NCBI GenBank assembly: GCA_000349905.1
Contig: KB722737.1
Location: 767,327 to 831,326, forward strand
Origin: Volvariella volvacea V23
Lineage: Eukaryota; Basidiomycota; Agaricomycetes; Agaricales; Pluteaceae
DNA: 64,000 nucleotides
Direction of reading: 5' to 3'
This document shows positions 45,355 through 57,607 of the stretch, one piece after another (within the stretch, counting starts at the first letter, position 1; the number at the start of each line of letters is the position of its first letter). The position numbers were made by a program, and so were the translations under genes. The notes under the pieces are model-generated. The model had not been told where the DNA came from and did no database searches. It saw only the letters and a list, made by a program, of their open reading frames with translations.

Positions 45355-47150
45355 ATGCCGTCCATCGAAGAAGTCCCACACGAACTCGAGGTTGACGGTG
45401 TCGTAGAACACCACTTTGAGTATGATGCTAATGACCCAAACCTCGATCCTGGACAAGCTCCGCCTCCCAACGCTTTTCGCGTGTTGATCACTGGATTCGG
45501 GGTAAGGTCGTCCTCCTCGTTCGATTTTGAATTTGTGTCAATATATGATGTTCTCTCCTTCCCTCTTCTTCATCTCGTCTTTTGTTGCATTCATTCCGTT
45601 GATTCTCTGGAACCTGGTGAACCCTACGTCCCACCAATCTTGCTATTTCCATCCAAAATCGCACCTATCGTTCTATTTGTCTATTTGATTCATCGTTCAA
45701 CGTCCGTCTACTCGTTCCTTCATTTCGGATGCCATTTGATTCATCCTGGTATCATCCCTATGCCATATCTGCGCACAATCACTAATCCATTCAGCCTCAG
45801 CCATTCGCACATTACTATCCCACAAATCCGTCATGGTTGGCAGTCAAGCCTTTGCACAACACCGTGCACAAGATCGAACCCCTGCCGGGCCCCCCACCTC
45901 CCCCTGAGCCCGTTTCAACACCAGCGATTTCAGGTGGCGTCAATGGGTCGCGTGCCTCTCCTCCTCCCGGTTCAAAGCCTTCGTCAGCACAACTGAACCC
46001 TCCGTCATCGTCGAATGGTTACACGAGAGGGTCTCAACCGGTGAGTGCCATTAGTTGCGCCAAGCTAACGCGCCAAGATGACATCTCGACAACAGCAATC
46101 GCAATCTAAACCAACTCAAGACGGAGAGCCACCTAAACCTACGCCCCGACGGCCGATCCACGTCTCCTGTCTAGAAGTCCCAGTTTCGTACGGTGCCGTT
46201 CTCAACTCGGTTCCAGGATTTCATCTACGCCCACCTGTGGTTAGACCTACCATCCAAGAGGCCAAATTTTATGAACCGCCGGAAGGCGGGTATGACTTTA
46301 TCTTCCACATCGGTGTAGCCGGTAGGGGGCCCCTGAGGATGGAGAGGGTGGGACACAAAGTCGGGTACCAGATGAAAGACGCGACCGGGAAACTAGCGAA
46401 ACTGGTTAGGAATTCGCCTAAAGATTTCAGTAGGACTGGTGGTAGTGGACCTGGGGGGAGCGGGGGTACTGGCACTGGCACCACCGGGAGTGGTGGAAGT
46501 ACTGGAAGCGGCAGCGGGTTTAATAGCAACAATGGGAGTGGGTTTGGGAGTGGGAGCAGTGGATTTGGTGGAAACTGGAACGGGAATTACAACAATAATT
46601 ATAATTATGGGATCGGATCTGGATCCGCGGGTGGACTGAATGGTGGTACCCCGGGAGGTGGGGATGGTGGGATGAAGTATACTCGTGGATTCGGGGATTC
46701 GGCATATGAGAACTTCCCGGACGAGCTTACGACCGAGATCGATGTTACAAGGCTTGTGCAAGATCTGAAGAGATCTGGGGTTGATGTATGTATCTGCTCT
46801 ACACTATCGTAGTCGCTGAACTGACTGGTTTCTTTGGGTTGCAGCAAATCTACACGTCCATGGACGCGGGACATTATCTTTGCGATTACATCTACTATTG
46901 TTCCTTAGCTGAAGCCAAACGAAGTTCCAAACCGTATGAAAAGCGTCGCAACACCCAAGTTTTGTTCATGCACTGTCCCCCAGCGGGTCAGCCCATCCAC
47001 ACGGAGGACGTGACCGAGGCGATAAGGAGAACGATCATCTGGGTCTGCAACGAGATTCAGAATACGGATGAATCGGATTCGAACTCGGGCATGGAAATAC
47101 CGGCACCTCCTCAGGCTGGGCTGCCGGCAATTGGTAGACCAACCAATTGA
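45355..47150 (+). CDS. Pyroglutamyl-peptidase I (C15 family) with large low-complexity inserts
   Basis: C15 peptidases remove N-terminal pyroglutamate in the cytosol. ATG at 45355 is followed by about 40 acidic residues, then VLITGFG. An unusually long intron (about 45500-45793) joins this to PQPFAHYYPTNPSWLAVKPL, which matches the family's TGFGPF...NPSW start. The three catalytic residues are visible: Glu in GVAGRGPLRMERVG, Cys in DAGHYLCDYIYYCS, His in VLFMHCPPAG. Two inserts expand the usual roughly 210-residue enzyme: a Pro/Ser-rich one at about 45870-46140, and a Gly/Ser/Asn-rich one at about 46430-46670 between the catalytic Glu and Cys. Another intron lies near 46785-46844. Stop is at 47148-47150. 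Confidence 0.85.
46430..46670 (+). repeat. Gly/Ser/Asn-rich low-complexity coding insert
   Basis: About 80 codons of imperfect GGT/AGT/GGG-rich repeats encode Gly-Ser-Thr, then Gly-Asn-Tyr-rich sequence, within the pyroglutamyl peptidase. It remains in frame and free of stops. Confidence 0.8.
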
Positions 47151-47734
47151 TCGTGAAGGGGAGGTTCGCTGCCTCTTACGGGAAGAAAGATGGTGCTAAC
47201 CGGGAGTTTTCACCGTACTTAGTGTAAATAGCATGTCTCTTGTGTTCTTGTTTTCTCTATCATACTGCAGTCGCAGGGCATACCCTCATTTGTCGAAGAG
47301 CAATGTACTAGTCCATCGTAGTGTCAAACGTATCATACACTTGCCTGTCTGAGCCTCACCGGTGCACTGCCCTGAGGTTTGCAAGATCGCCACTATATGT
47401 CGTATACACCCGCCAAGTCGCGATGCTACCACCAAGGACCCTCGCCCAGTCTATATCGAATCCGCCATGCCTACGCCACGAATTTGAACACCACCTTCGG
47501 ACTCTCGGACTCGCCACACAAACGCATCACATGGCTCAACAAATCAAATTGCGACGACGTTGCGCAATTGCGCAATTTGTAAATCGATGTGGGATTTTAG
47601 CAGATCAAGATGCTTATAGATCCTCATAAACGGGGTATATACGTACTGCTAGGGTACGATAAATCTCCAGTTTCTCTACCCCACAAACCGTCAGTGGATT
47701 CTGCCAGCGCGATACACGATAGAGGGCATATACC
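47151..47734. other. Intergenic spacer, APS kinase promoter
   Basis: The ORF at 47321-47629 has no protein-like character. No RNA gene is recognised. Confidence 0.5.
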
Positions 47735-48670
47735 ATGGCTACGAACATTACATTCCATCCTGGTGAGTAGATCGTCTGAAGCTGTCAGAATTATTCTAAT
47801 CGGCGTTATAATAAATCATACTACTGCAAACTCCTTATCTGCAATGGCTCGATTTCCCTATAACGTCTCGCGCACAACATTCATTCCGCATGCTATGGCG
47901 CTGCAACCCAGGCTCCGTCACTCCGGAGGAAAGAACTGAAATCCTCGGTCAAAAAGGCGTGACCATCTGGCTTACCGGCTTGAGTGCCAGTGGCAAGGTG
48001 CATATTGCTAGATAATCTGCTCAACCCGGTTGCGATTAATCATCCCAATTGAACAGTCAACAATAGCATGCGCACTCGAACAGCACCTCCTCCACATCAA
48101 AAAGTTCTCCTACCGTCTGGACGGAGATAACATCCGTTTTGGGTTGAACAAGGACCTCGGGTTCGACGAGGCGTCGAGGAACGAGAACATCCGTAGAATC
48201 GGAGAGGTATGCTCCTCCCCTCATGCACTGTCCACGCAGACTAATCCTCATTGTAATGACCACTACCAGGTAGCGAAACTGTTCACAGACTCATCTTGCA
48301 TAACCATAACCGCCTTCATCTCTCCCTACCGCCAAGATCGTGACCTTGCCCGAGAACTGCACCAAAAGTCGAACCTCCCGTTCATCGAGGTCTACGTCGA
48401 TGCTCCACTCCACGTCGTGGAAGAGCGGGATCCAAAAGGGTTGTATAAAAAGGCGAGAGCTGGTATTATCAAAGGTTTGTACGCCGAGTCAAATTTGGCT
48501 GGTTTCATTGGCTGACGGTTGTACTGGCCTCGTGAATAGACTTTACTGGCATTTCAGCACCTTATGAGGAGCCTTTGAACCCGGAAGTTCACATTAAAAC
48601 TCATGAAACGAGTGTGGAGGAAAGCGTGAGGATCATCACGAAATACTTGTTGGAACACAAGTACATTTAG
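47735..48670 (+). CDS. MET14: Adenylylsulfate (APS) kinase
   Basis: It phosphorylates APS to PAPS in sulfate assimilation, in the cytosol. Five exons join exactly in frame: 47735-47762, 47912-47997, 48057-48206, 48270-48474 and 48540-48670, giving 199 residues, the usual length of the single-domain fungal enzyme. Motifs seen are [14 protein letters not shown] (P-loop, split by intron 2 between GK and ST), [18 protein letters not shown] (APS-binding), [34 protein letters not shown] and [12 protein letters not shown], followed by [11 protein letters not shown]. All catalytic-core motifs are present. No fused ATP sulfurylase is found. The symbol is that of the S. cerevisiae counterpart. Confidence 0.95.
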
Positions 48671-49115
48671 TGCTTATTGGGCAAGGTGCCCTGGCCCCGA
48701 TTGTCTATAGAGAGGGTGGGGATAGGGGTTTATACCCAGAGATGAATCAAATGGGTGGTTGATTTATTTGTATTGTATTGCGATTAGATATAGAATGTCA
48801 CCAGAAAGCTGAAGCGAGATGAATGGAAAGACTCCGTGCAAGTGTGTAAGTTGATTGATATCGATGTGATAGTGACACTATGGCGGTGATGATGATGGCC
48901 GAAATACTAATGGTATCGTACGAAACAAGACCAAGTGATTAAGGTAATCGACTCCAAGACAGCAAGCAGTACAGAACAACGCGAGACAAAAAACGGGAGA
49001 ACACAATGCGGATCACAGAATGAAGCATCGACAATAACGTCCGAATAGAGCGAAGGAATAATCCATCGCAGCCAGCACCAGCAACGGTTGTGCTGGCCTC
49101 ATACGATGAATTATT
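48671..49115. other. Convergent intergenic spacer
   Basis: This lies between the 3' ends of the APS kinase and the GCK kinase genes. Nothing else is recognised. Confidence 0.5.
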
Positions 49116-52100
49116 TTAGGAGCCTACGATCCCAATTCCCACTGTCGGCAGCGAAGAGGACGATGGCGGACCATCGCTTACGCCATCCACCTCGTTCCCT
49201 TCAAACTCACTTCCATATTCCCGGTCTTGCTCCTGTTCCTGTTCCTGTTCCTCCTGTATGGTCTCATTACTTCCGCCGAATCCCAGCCCCAGGCCAGGAC
49301 CTGATCCATTCCCGTTTGTACTACCACCGTCCAACAAGGCGTTGAGCCCCGCTTCGACGGTGGACAACCACATAGCCAAGTCATGCACAGCTCTTGACAA
49401 TCCAGCATGGTGGCCACTCTCAGTCCCACCACCACCTCCCATAATCATTGATGTATAATCCAACGGTGCAGGTAACCTTGGTGTATGCGACGATGATTGT
49501 CCTTGTTGATGATATCCACCGGTTCTATTTCCGTGAACAGCAGCAAAGAAAGACGAGGATGACATTTCGGATGATCTACGGCGCTCGTGAGAGGGCAAAT
49601 ACGGAATTGTTGGCGTTGAGTCATATGAAGATGATGTTGAAGAGAAGGGCGGTGGTATGGGTGGTGTTGGTATTGGCATTGGTTTAGGGGTTGAGGATGA
49701 TGTAGTTGATGCTGAGGACGATGGAGGTGGTGGTAATGTTGATTGCGATGGGATCTGTTCAAAGGAGGTGGTAGAATTGTTGTTTGGGGTCGAGGATGAG
49801 GTGGTGCTGTTACTTAGTTGGCTTGGTGTTGGAGCGAAATAGCGGGTATTGTGGACAAATGCTGATGGAGAAGGGGGTAAGAGATCCGACATGCCAAGGT
49901 GGTGTTCTGAGGACAGAGAAGGTATCTGTGCGGCATTTAGCTCTGCTTAACTTGCAACTGAAGTGTAAATACAAACCTTAAGCACATCTTTCAAGCCCGG
50001 GGTACCTAGATGCGTCGTCGGTGTTATGCCCCTACTGAACTGATCAGCACGATCTTGGGTAAATTTGAGGGGTGAAGCCAGGGGGTCGATATGTGTAATT
50101 GTTGTGCTGGGTTTTCTGGAATCGCCATGGTCAGCTGATCCATGATGAGGCGATGGTTCCGGTATAGCCGTAGCAGAGCGGGTTCGAGTAATTACATTGG
50201 GAGAGAGAGATCCAGGAGCAGCAAGACGTCGTGATGGTGTAGAAGCATCTAATGAATACGTGGTCTGATGTGTGGATGAAGGGCTTGTGGGTGAAATGAG
50301 ATTCGATGGGTGGCGGCCGTGATCCCGGCTAGAATGTGTTGAGGATGGTGCTGTAGAAATAACAAGAGGGGAACGAGCTTGATTAGGCGGAAATTGGAAC
50401 GTAGACGGTAACCCAAGGTCATGAGTTGGTCTAGGTCCAAGCCCATTGCGTTGGGCATTTAACCCACCACCAGCACTCTGTGACCGCTTTCGCAGTGGGG
50501 GCGGTGCACGCACTTCATTGGATTTTTTTGTATCAGTTGCTTCGGGCGCCCTGAGCTCGGGTTGTGAGCCAAATGAGCGGGGTTCGCGAGCAATAGCTGG
50601 TATTGTTGGAGATGGTTCGGGATGTGTGGACAAATCTTCGTGGGCATCTCCTGATGCGTCAGGGCCTGAAGGTGCAGAGATGGATGGGAAGGGCTGCCCA
50701 CGATCTACTTGCGGGCTGGGTGCTACAGACCTGGATCTCGCACGATCAGGCAAGCGCATCATAGTGCGGCCACCATCTGCATCGGGAGTTTTGGGGCGAA
50801 GAACTGTCGGGGTCTCTGCGGGGAATAGTGGTGGCGGAGTCGGTGGAATTTGGATGGATAGACTAGGGGTAGACGGAGGAGCAAGGTGAGGTGTACGGAA
50901 TGGGTCAGAGGCCGTGGTATCGTTATCTCCAAAGAGGTTTCGCAGAGATACCGGTAGTGCGGCTGGAGCAGGAGGTCGAATAGTTGCTTGCGCTGGTGTG
51001 GTCCCATCATTGGGATGCAGCGAGTCGCCCAGGTGAGAAAAATTAAGCCCCCGCCCGCGGACTGTATCGAACTCCCATGTGTTCTCGTCCTCATCATAAG
51101 GGTTCTGCAACCTGGGTAGATGTCAGTGTTGTAATCACTGTACCAGGATTGACGCACTCTCTCTCCTCTTCCTCCTCCCAGTCGAGAGGTCCAGCCAAGC
51201 TTGCACGAGGCCCGGCTTGTTGCAGTCGCTGGACTAGCTCTGTTAGTATCGAAAGGGGAACTTTTGCGACAGATTTCATCCATTTTGTTTTTGCTAGCTC
51301 GTCAGCTGGTAAACGCTGTCAGATGTTAATGGATTCTCTATATAATCATGCAGAGGAACTTACTTCTGACGGCACTTCCTTCAGACAGCAGCTCATAAAG
51401 TCACGCATGTCCTTCCCTCCCTCCGCTTCTGTGAGACGTGGTGGTTTTGTTCGTGGTATTATATCCATAACCTTGAATTTGTCGAGATTGGAATGAGGAG
51501 GCATGCCCTTGATCATCTCATAAATCATGATGCCCAAGCTCCAGATATCTGCTTTTGTATCATATGCTGGAACAGACTGCACAACTTCAGGTGCCATCCA
51601 ATACGGTGTGCCCGTAAGAGTATTACGTTTGCTAGATGTGGTCGCCAGCAGAGCAGACACGCCAAAATCGCAAATCATAACCTTCCCGGTTGCAGTGACG
51701 AGAACGTTGGCAGCCTTCATATCTCTGTGTATAACAGGCACTTTGTGAAGGTAGCTTAAGGCAACCAGTACTTCGCGTATGATGACAGCTACGAATCGTT
51801 CCTCGATGCAACCGTCGTTCGAAGCCTTCATGAGCGAAAGGACACTACCGCCCTGTGCGAACTCCATAACAATCCAGACGCGTGGCCCATCCATGTAGCA
51901 CCCGTAATATTTTGTAATATTGGGAGCATCCCGGAGTTGAGTTAAGAGTGCTACTTCGCGTTGAATGTCGCTGACGTCGTCATCGCTAGTATCGAGGTTG
52001 ATGATTTTGAGGGCTACGATGTTGCCTGAGGGTATGTGTTTTCCTTTATGCACGGAACCATAAGCGCCCTTTCCGACCGTTTCAAGACGCTTGTAAAGCT

Positions 52101-52125
52101 GATGGACCGAGGGTTGTTGGGACAT
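49116..52125 (-). CDS. Germinal-centre (STE20-type) kinase, Kic1/Nak1-like
   Basis: This is a serine/threonine kinase of the GCK branch. Its closest known relatives act in the RAM polarity network and MST3/4 pathways, controlling cell shape and separation. Start MSQQPSVHQLYKRLETVGKG (ATG 52125) is the usual family start; an in-frame ATG at 52278 would add 51 residues. Kinase motifs in order: GKGAYGSVHKG (P-loop), VALKII (Lys), VIHRDMKAANVL (catalytic loop), ICDFGVSALL, TGTPYWMAPEVV, WSLGIMIYEMIKG. The domain ends in the exon starting RLPADELAKTKWMKSV. The long C-terminal half (51110-49116) is Pro/Ser/Thr-rich and disordered, with NPYDEDENTWEFDTVRGRG near its start and an EQEQ run near the end (about 49225-49255). 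Stop is at 49116-49118. Confidence 0.9.
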
Positions 52126-52312
52126 GAAAGAGCATAAGAGCTCGGGGGGAGTTGACGGCGGTGATGAATGTGGGCTTGGCAAGGATTGTCCCTCGCCAGG
52201 AACGTGGATTGGCCAGCCAGCCAATTCTTGTTTGCCGTCATCATTGATCGCAAGCACTGCAACTCTAATTGGAGTCATACAGCTCGAATTATTCTAGGCG
52301 CCATTCGAGGCA
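52126..52312. promoter_or_regulatory. Compact bidirectional promoter, GCK kinase / eIF2B-gamma
   Basis: The two genes are divergent. Their start codons are 187 bp apart if the kinase begins at 52125, or only 34 bp apart if it begins at the in-frame ATG at 52278. No TATA-like element is obvious. Confidence 0.55.
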
Positions 52313-54208
52313 ATGGAGATAAACGAGTCTAGTGTTTCTGAGGTTGTCTCACGCGAATTTGTCGCGGTTGTGCTTGCAGGCTTTGGGAATGGGTACGTGT
52401 TCCTGTGCTCACCTTGATCCCTGCTCTGATTACCTGCAGACTTCTTCCGTTGACTGCTTCACATGGAGATGAGCCATGTCCCAAGGCACTACTCCCTGTT
52501 GCGAATAAGCCGATGCTCGAATACGTGCTCAATTGGATCGACCAGTCCGGAATTAAAGGCAGGCGGAACACCTCTTGATTCTGCCCTATTTCCTTACCGC
52601 ACAGTTCAGATGTGCTCTTGATATGCCCCGCTATACATCGAGCGCCAATTTACCATCATGTCTCCTCCTCGGCGTCGTCATTAAGGATCGATCTTCAGAC
52701 GTTCGACGAGACTGCCGAACTGGCAGCAGGAACCTGCACTCTACTTCGTCACTTTGCAAATCGAATCACAAAAGAATTTGTCATTATTCCAACGGATTTT
52801 ATCCCTCCGCCCTCTCTCCCACTGAGCAAGATCCTTGATAGGTTCCGGTCAGACACAATTTCCAGTGGGTCGATAGCGACGACTTGCTGGATTCCTGCAT
52901 ATCATCCGGATAAAATGACTCCAGCGGAAGAATGGGGAGGTGGGCCTACTCCCACGCCCATTGTATATGAACGCGAAAATCAGCAATTGCTATACGTTGA
53001 TGGTATAGACGATCGGGACAAAAACTCGCAAGAAATAGAGCTCAAGATGTCCCTCCTCATTAGGTCTGTTCAGCGCTGCATTACCCCGCTCTCGTCATTC
53101 AACAAATTCCATTCTCCTCAGGTATCCACGTACTACCTTGACAACGAAATATCAGGACTCCCATCTCTACGTTTGCAAGCGATCAGTGCTTGACTTATTG
53201 CAAGCCAAACGCCACTTTGAGTCCTTCAGTGATGAGTTCCTTCCTTGGCTATGTAAGCTTCAATATCAACAAGCGAAGCGAGAAAAATACAACGATAGTA
53301 CGCCTCTTCTAACCACATACCTACGCGGACCTAACTCTCATACCCATAGTCCTTCGGGCAATCCCTACTGTTACCGATCAATCAAGAGCTCTGGCTCATT
53401 CCACTAGACTACAAGATCATATTCTCAAGGAACACTCACTGAATGGGGTACAGTCACCCAACAATGAATCGTCGCCTATAGAACCCGATAGCACCATCCC
53501 CAAGGTCGGTATCGTTATCCATCAACCCAACAAAGATTTCGCAATCAGAGCCAACAACCTTTTAGCTTATCTCGAAATAAATCGCTGGGTAAGCTCTAAG
53601 AGCTATTTACACCACCTCAACTCCTCGTTTACCACCTGTTTCCAGTATTTATCCAAAACATCTTACACCCTACCCTCCGATCCAAAAAATCGATCCCTAA
53701 TCGACCAAAAAGCGCAAATCTCTTCCGACTCGATCGTAGGCGAATTCACTCAAATCTCGGAGCGGACAAACATCAAAAGATCCGTCATCGGTCGACATTG
53801 CGTTATCGGGAAGATGGTCAAGATCACTGGGTGTATTTTGCTAGATCATTGTGTCATCGCCGATGGGTGCGTGTAACGTGCATTGAGCTATGAGTTTGTG
53901 TGGCCGACTTGCCGCCGATAATCTATCTCCAGGGCGAAACTAGAGCATTGTATACTGGGGAAGAATACTACAGTTGGGGCAAAAGCGGAGCTACACCGTT
54001 GTGTAACACAAGCAGGTTACGAGATACAGGGCGGAGGTATGTTCCAGGATCTTTCCTTGATAACAATTGCCTCATTGCCCCCACAGAGATATCAAAGGGC
54101 GAAAGATTAGAAGTCTCAGATTGGGCGACTGCACGACATAGCGATGGGTCGGATGACGATGATGATGACGACGACGACGATGCCGCAAGTAATGCTAGCA
54201 GTGTATGA
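52313..54208 (+). CDS. GCD1: Translation initiation factor eIF2B subunit gamma
   Basis: This is the gamma subunit of the guanine-nucleotide exchange factor for eIF2, which pairs with the epsilon subunit in the catalytic half of eIF2B. ATG at 52313 begins MEINESSVSEVVSREFVAVV. The first intron joins LAGFGNG to LLPLTASHGDEPCPKALLPV in phase, giving the nucleotidyltransferase-like N-terminal fold (then NKPMLEYVLNWIDQSGI). Later exons give EFVIIPTDFIPPPSLPL and the hinge (VYERENQQLLYVDG). The C-terminal left-handed beta-helix shows hexapeptide repeats (QISSDSIVGEFTQI, IKRSVIGRHCVIGK, VKITGCILLDHCVIADG). The last exon ends with a run of ten Asp in an acidic tail. Stop is at 54206-54208. Confidence 0.9.
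54145..54185 (+). repeat. GAT/GAC codon repeat encoding an Asp run
   Basis: Consecutive GAT/GAC codons encode about ten Asp residues in the C-terminal tail of eIF2B-gamma. It is a microsatellite-like tract in frame with the gene. Confidence 0.75.
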
Positions 54209-54444
54209 TACATAGATAAGTTTTCCGGCTATCGTTCGAGTACGTCTACTGTATGGATATGAATATGCAGATACATATACACATGTAAGCACATTTTTAG
54301 AGGACATCCCTAATTTCATGCACTCGAGATCGAGAGCACTGATGGGGATGAGGGTGACAGACAAAGTGAAGAGGAATACAACATGAACAAGATGCAAGGA
54401 GAATCTGATCCTACACTCCAAACTAACAAGAAAAAAAGGGGGAA

Positions 54445-57365
54445 CTAGACCACCACCGCTCTGTGTGAGTTCCCTAATCCTTGATGGAACCTAGCACCAC
54501 GTCCTCCTCCGCGAGCGCCTAATCCATGGGTTAGCAAAATTCTTTGATTTGATCGACAAAACCCCTTACCTCGTGTGCCACGAGTCCTCTCGTTCCTACC
54601 GCGTCTCTCAGCAGTCTGCTCACCTCTCTTCTCGCCCTGCGCACCCTGTCCACCCGATGTCCAAGATCCTCCTTGCACGTTCAACTTGCTATCAAGCGTC
54701 TTCTCATTCTGTTCAACCATAGCATTGACCTTATCCGCCAATGCAACGGCCAACTGCTGTACTCGCGTGACCTCCACTTTATGGAATACCACAATTCCAC
54801 CGGATTGATCTAGCGATGCTGAAAGCTCCTCGTTCCAGATCATCTTGGAGACGATGGATGTTACGGTGCGGAGGGGGAGAGAGAATGTGCGGGAGAGGAG
54901 CGAGAGTGAGAGCGACCTATAATGAGGAGCATAGGTGAAGAGGTATGTGCGCAATCCTTGTTCTTGGATGCGTCTATATGCGATAAGGTGAGTATATGCG
55001 ACAGTCAGGAAGAGAGAACTCATACTTTGCCAACATCTCCTTGACCGACTGGGATTCCGGCATCAAGCTCCAGATCTTGATACTCTGGATCAGATCTCTG
55101 CATCGTTCCCAATCGCCATCTTGCAACGCCTTGCTAGCTTGCATAATATGGTCCCTCGTGCTTTCTGGAGGCCCAGTGAACACCTGCTTTTCAGCAAAGT
55201 CCAATAACCGACGGAAGGGTTTCGAGATCGCTTTGCGCTTAGCCTCTTCCGAGTCAATGCTAGCCAATAAAGGAATTTCCACAAGCATGCTAGAAACCAA
55301 GAACGCGGCCTCCAACAATTCAGTATTGATGTGCATGTGGAATGGCAGTTGTCGTTGCTTCTCGGCTTTCTCTTGCTCGGGCGTAAGGGTTTGGAATCGC
55401 TGTTGATGGACACCTTGAGCCAAGAGCTCCTTTACCCGCTGAGTTGTAAAGATATCTTGCAAGATGGCTTGGGCTTCCTTGATCAACCCCGACCGGAATG
55501 CGCTCAATCCTAATTGCACGATGGTACGGTTGTAGAGGATCTGGGTGGCAACGTCGGCCGTATGAATCGATTCCTGTAGATGTGACATCAAGAGCATGTC
55601 CCGGGCAGTGTGGAAGTCGTTGTATAGCGCGTGGTGGTAGATATGGCTAAGCATCGCACGAGTTCGAAGTAGGGAGTTGCCAGACTTGTAAAGGTGAACA
55701 CATAGAGCATGTACGAGTGCTGATGGGGTGCCTTGGTTCCAAAGGCCGATTGAGGGTATGCCGTCGTTGGCATCGGATTGTTCTGCTGCAGCTTCAAGCG
55801 CTTGCACAACAGCATTGGGCTGGGGGATTGTGAGAAGGGAATAAAGAAGAATAATCATCGCGTACCTTGGAGTAGATGTGCTCCAATCGGCGCATAATCA
55901 CTCGGCCAAGGGGGTCCACCTGCTTAGTCTTTTCATAATAAGCTTGAGAGCGACTGATAGTGCAGTAGAGCACTTTCTCGTCCTTCAGTCGCTCTACGTA
56001 CTCGGTTCCGTGTGGGTCGATGTTTTGCAGACTCTTCGTGAATTCATCATCTAAACGGTCCACAAAACTGATGATGCTACCACGGATTTGAACAACACCA
56101 CCCTCCGTCTGAGGGTTACGTTCTACCATGTCATCGTAGTCATCAGTAATTTCTTGAATGGAGTAACCAGAGTCTTTCGCGACCATGGAAATGAGTTGAT
56201 CGAGTTCACGCTGTGCCGATAGCCACAGATCAATAGGCATATACGAGGCGACGGACGAATTGTAATCGAAGCGAGAGGAGATCAGGGACAAAAGAACGCG
56301 AATCTTTTGATAGGGGGTGGCAGAAACCTCCAACAGTCTTTCGAGGACGCGAATTTGCTCCGCCCGGTCAGTGTTCTGTAATTCCTTAGCTCTTATTCTG
56401 CGCCGCGGTATCTGTAAACAACATACCTTCTTTCCCCTGGCTTCGTGGACAGCCTGCAGGTGCTTGAATACGCTGTCTGCAGTATACTGCACCTTTCGTT
56501 GTTCATCCCTCACAACTGGCACAAAGCCATCCTCGTCTTCTTCCCCACGGGGGATTGGCCTAGGTGGCTGAGCGGTCGGCTCAGGAGCAGTCAAAGCGAT
56601 GTAACGTCGCTCAAATGCTTCCGGATCCTAACCAATTATTTATAATGGTGGCATGATAACGCACTAGAACTCACCTTTTGGTACTCCTTAAACTCCTGCT
56701 CCTTCTCCTTCAAGGACTTTTTGACTTTTTGCTTAACTGCAGTATGCGCCTTGGCGTTCAATTTCTTCTTCGCCTCTTCCTTGGGCATTGACGCCGATAT
56801 AGCAGACTCGAGGCTCAAAAGTATCTTGTAATAAATCGGTGGCACAGGTTCTGATACATTGCTCTGACGCTGAAGCATGCGCATGAGCTTTTCGAGTTCT
56901 TGATACGATCGCGAACAGATTAATCCAAACTCCTTTCTCTACCAGTGGCCAATACACACCAGTCTGGATCGCGACCCAATCGTTGATCTTGAGAGCGTTC
57001 TCAATAGCTCGGCCCGTCGCCTCCATCTCCTCCCTTCTCCTTTGCGCAGCACTCAGGATCCTGATACCACTTGGCCGGTCGCTGCTTTCATCAGAGTCGG
57101 AACCATCCTCTCCAGCGAGCGGGAGTCCCGATCCCCTCCTCGGTGGAGGTAGTGAGTCATCGCTATCTGATTCTGATTCAGACTCGGACTCCGAGTCGCT
57201 GGAACTTGAGCCCGCTGTTCTCAGGAAACGGTCCATAGATTTTGGAGCAGTGGATGCGGCTGCTGGCTTCGGTTGCGGCGCTCCCTCATCGGAAGACAAA
57301 ATGGAATCCTCAGACTCGGAATCTGAGGAGTCGGAATCGCCAAGAGACCTGAAGAATCGAGACAT
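54445..57365 (-). CDS. NIP1: Translation initiation factor eIF3 subunit c
   Basis: eIF3c is a core PCI subunit of eIF3 that binds the 40S subunit and contacts eIF1 and eIF5. ATG at 57365 begins MSRFFRSLGDSDSSDSESED, the typical acidic Ser/Asp-rich N-terminus, with a second DSESESESESDSDD run further on. Then come RAIENALKINDWVAIQTEFE, PPIYYKILLSLESAISAS and the Lys-rich helix (KAHTAVKQKVKKSLKEKEQE). The middle includes FKHLQAVHEARGKK, RVLLSLISSRFDYNSSVASY and LDEEFTKSLQNIDPHGTEYV-like sequence. The C-terminal PCI part shows PFHMHINTELLEAAFLVSSM, LLDFAEKQVFTGPPESTRDH and a winged-helix end (ASLDQSGGIVVFHKVEVTRV). The tail is Gly/Arg-rich (ARGGGRGARFHQGLG). Stop is at 54445-54447. The gene is broken by several short introns. 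Confidence 0.92.
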
Positions 57366-57607
57366 GTTGAGTGAGAGAGCCGCAGAACGGTTGGTACAGC
57401 AGTAGTGACTCCAATTTTTAGGGTTTGTGGGTGATCGATGCACAAAGATAACCACATATCGGTAAATATTTCTGATTACGTAAGATTTAAAGTACATTTC
57501 CCTGCCAAGTCCATTTATTCTAGTGCCTACGCCCCACCTTCCGTGCTCCTGTGTGCCAGCAAGCAGCTATTGTGGAGAGAGTGAGAAAAGGAAATCAAAT
57601 TCAGTTG

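Noticed and set aside
47321..47629. Plus-strand ORF of 102 codons
   Set aside because: Composition rich in His, Arg and Cys without pattern; lies in the APS kinase promoter.
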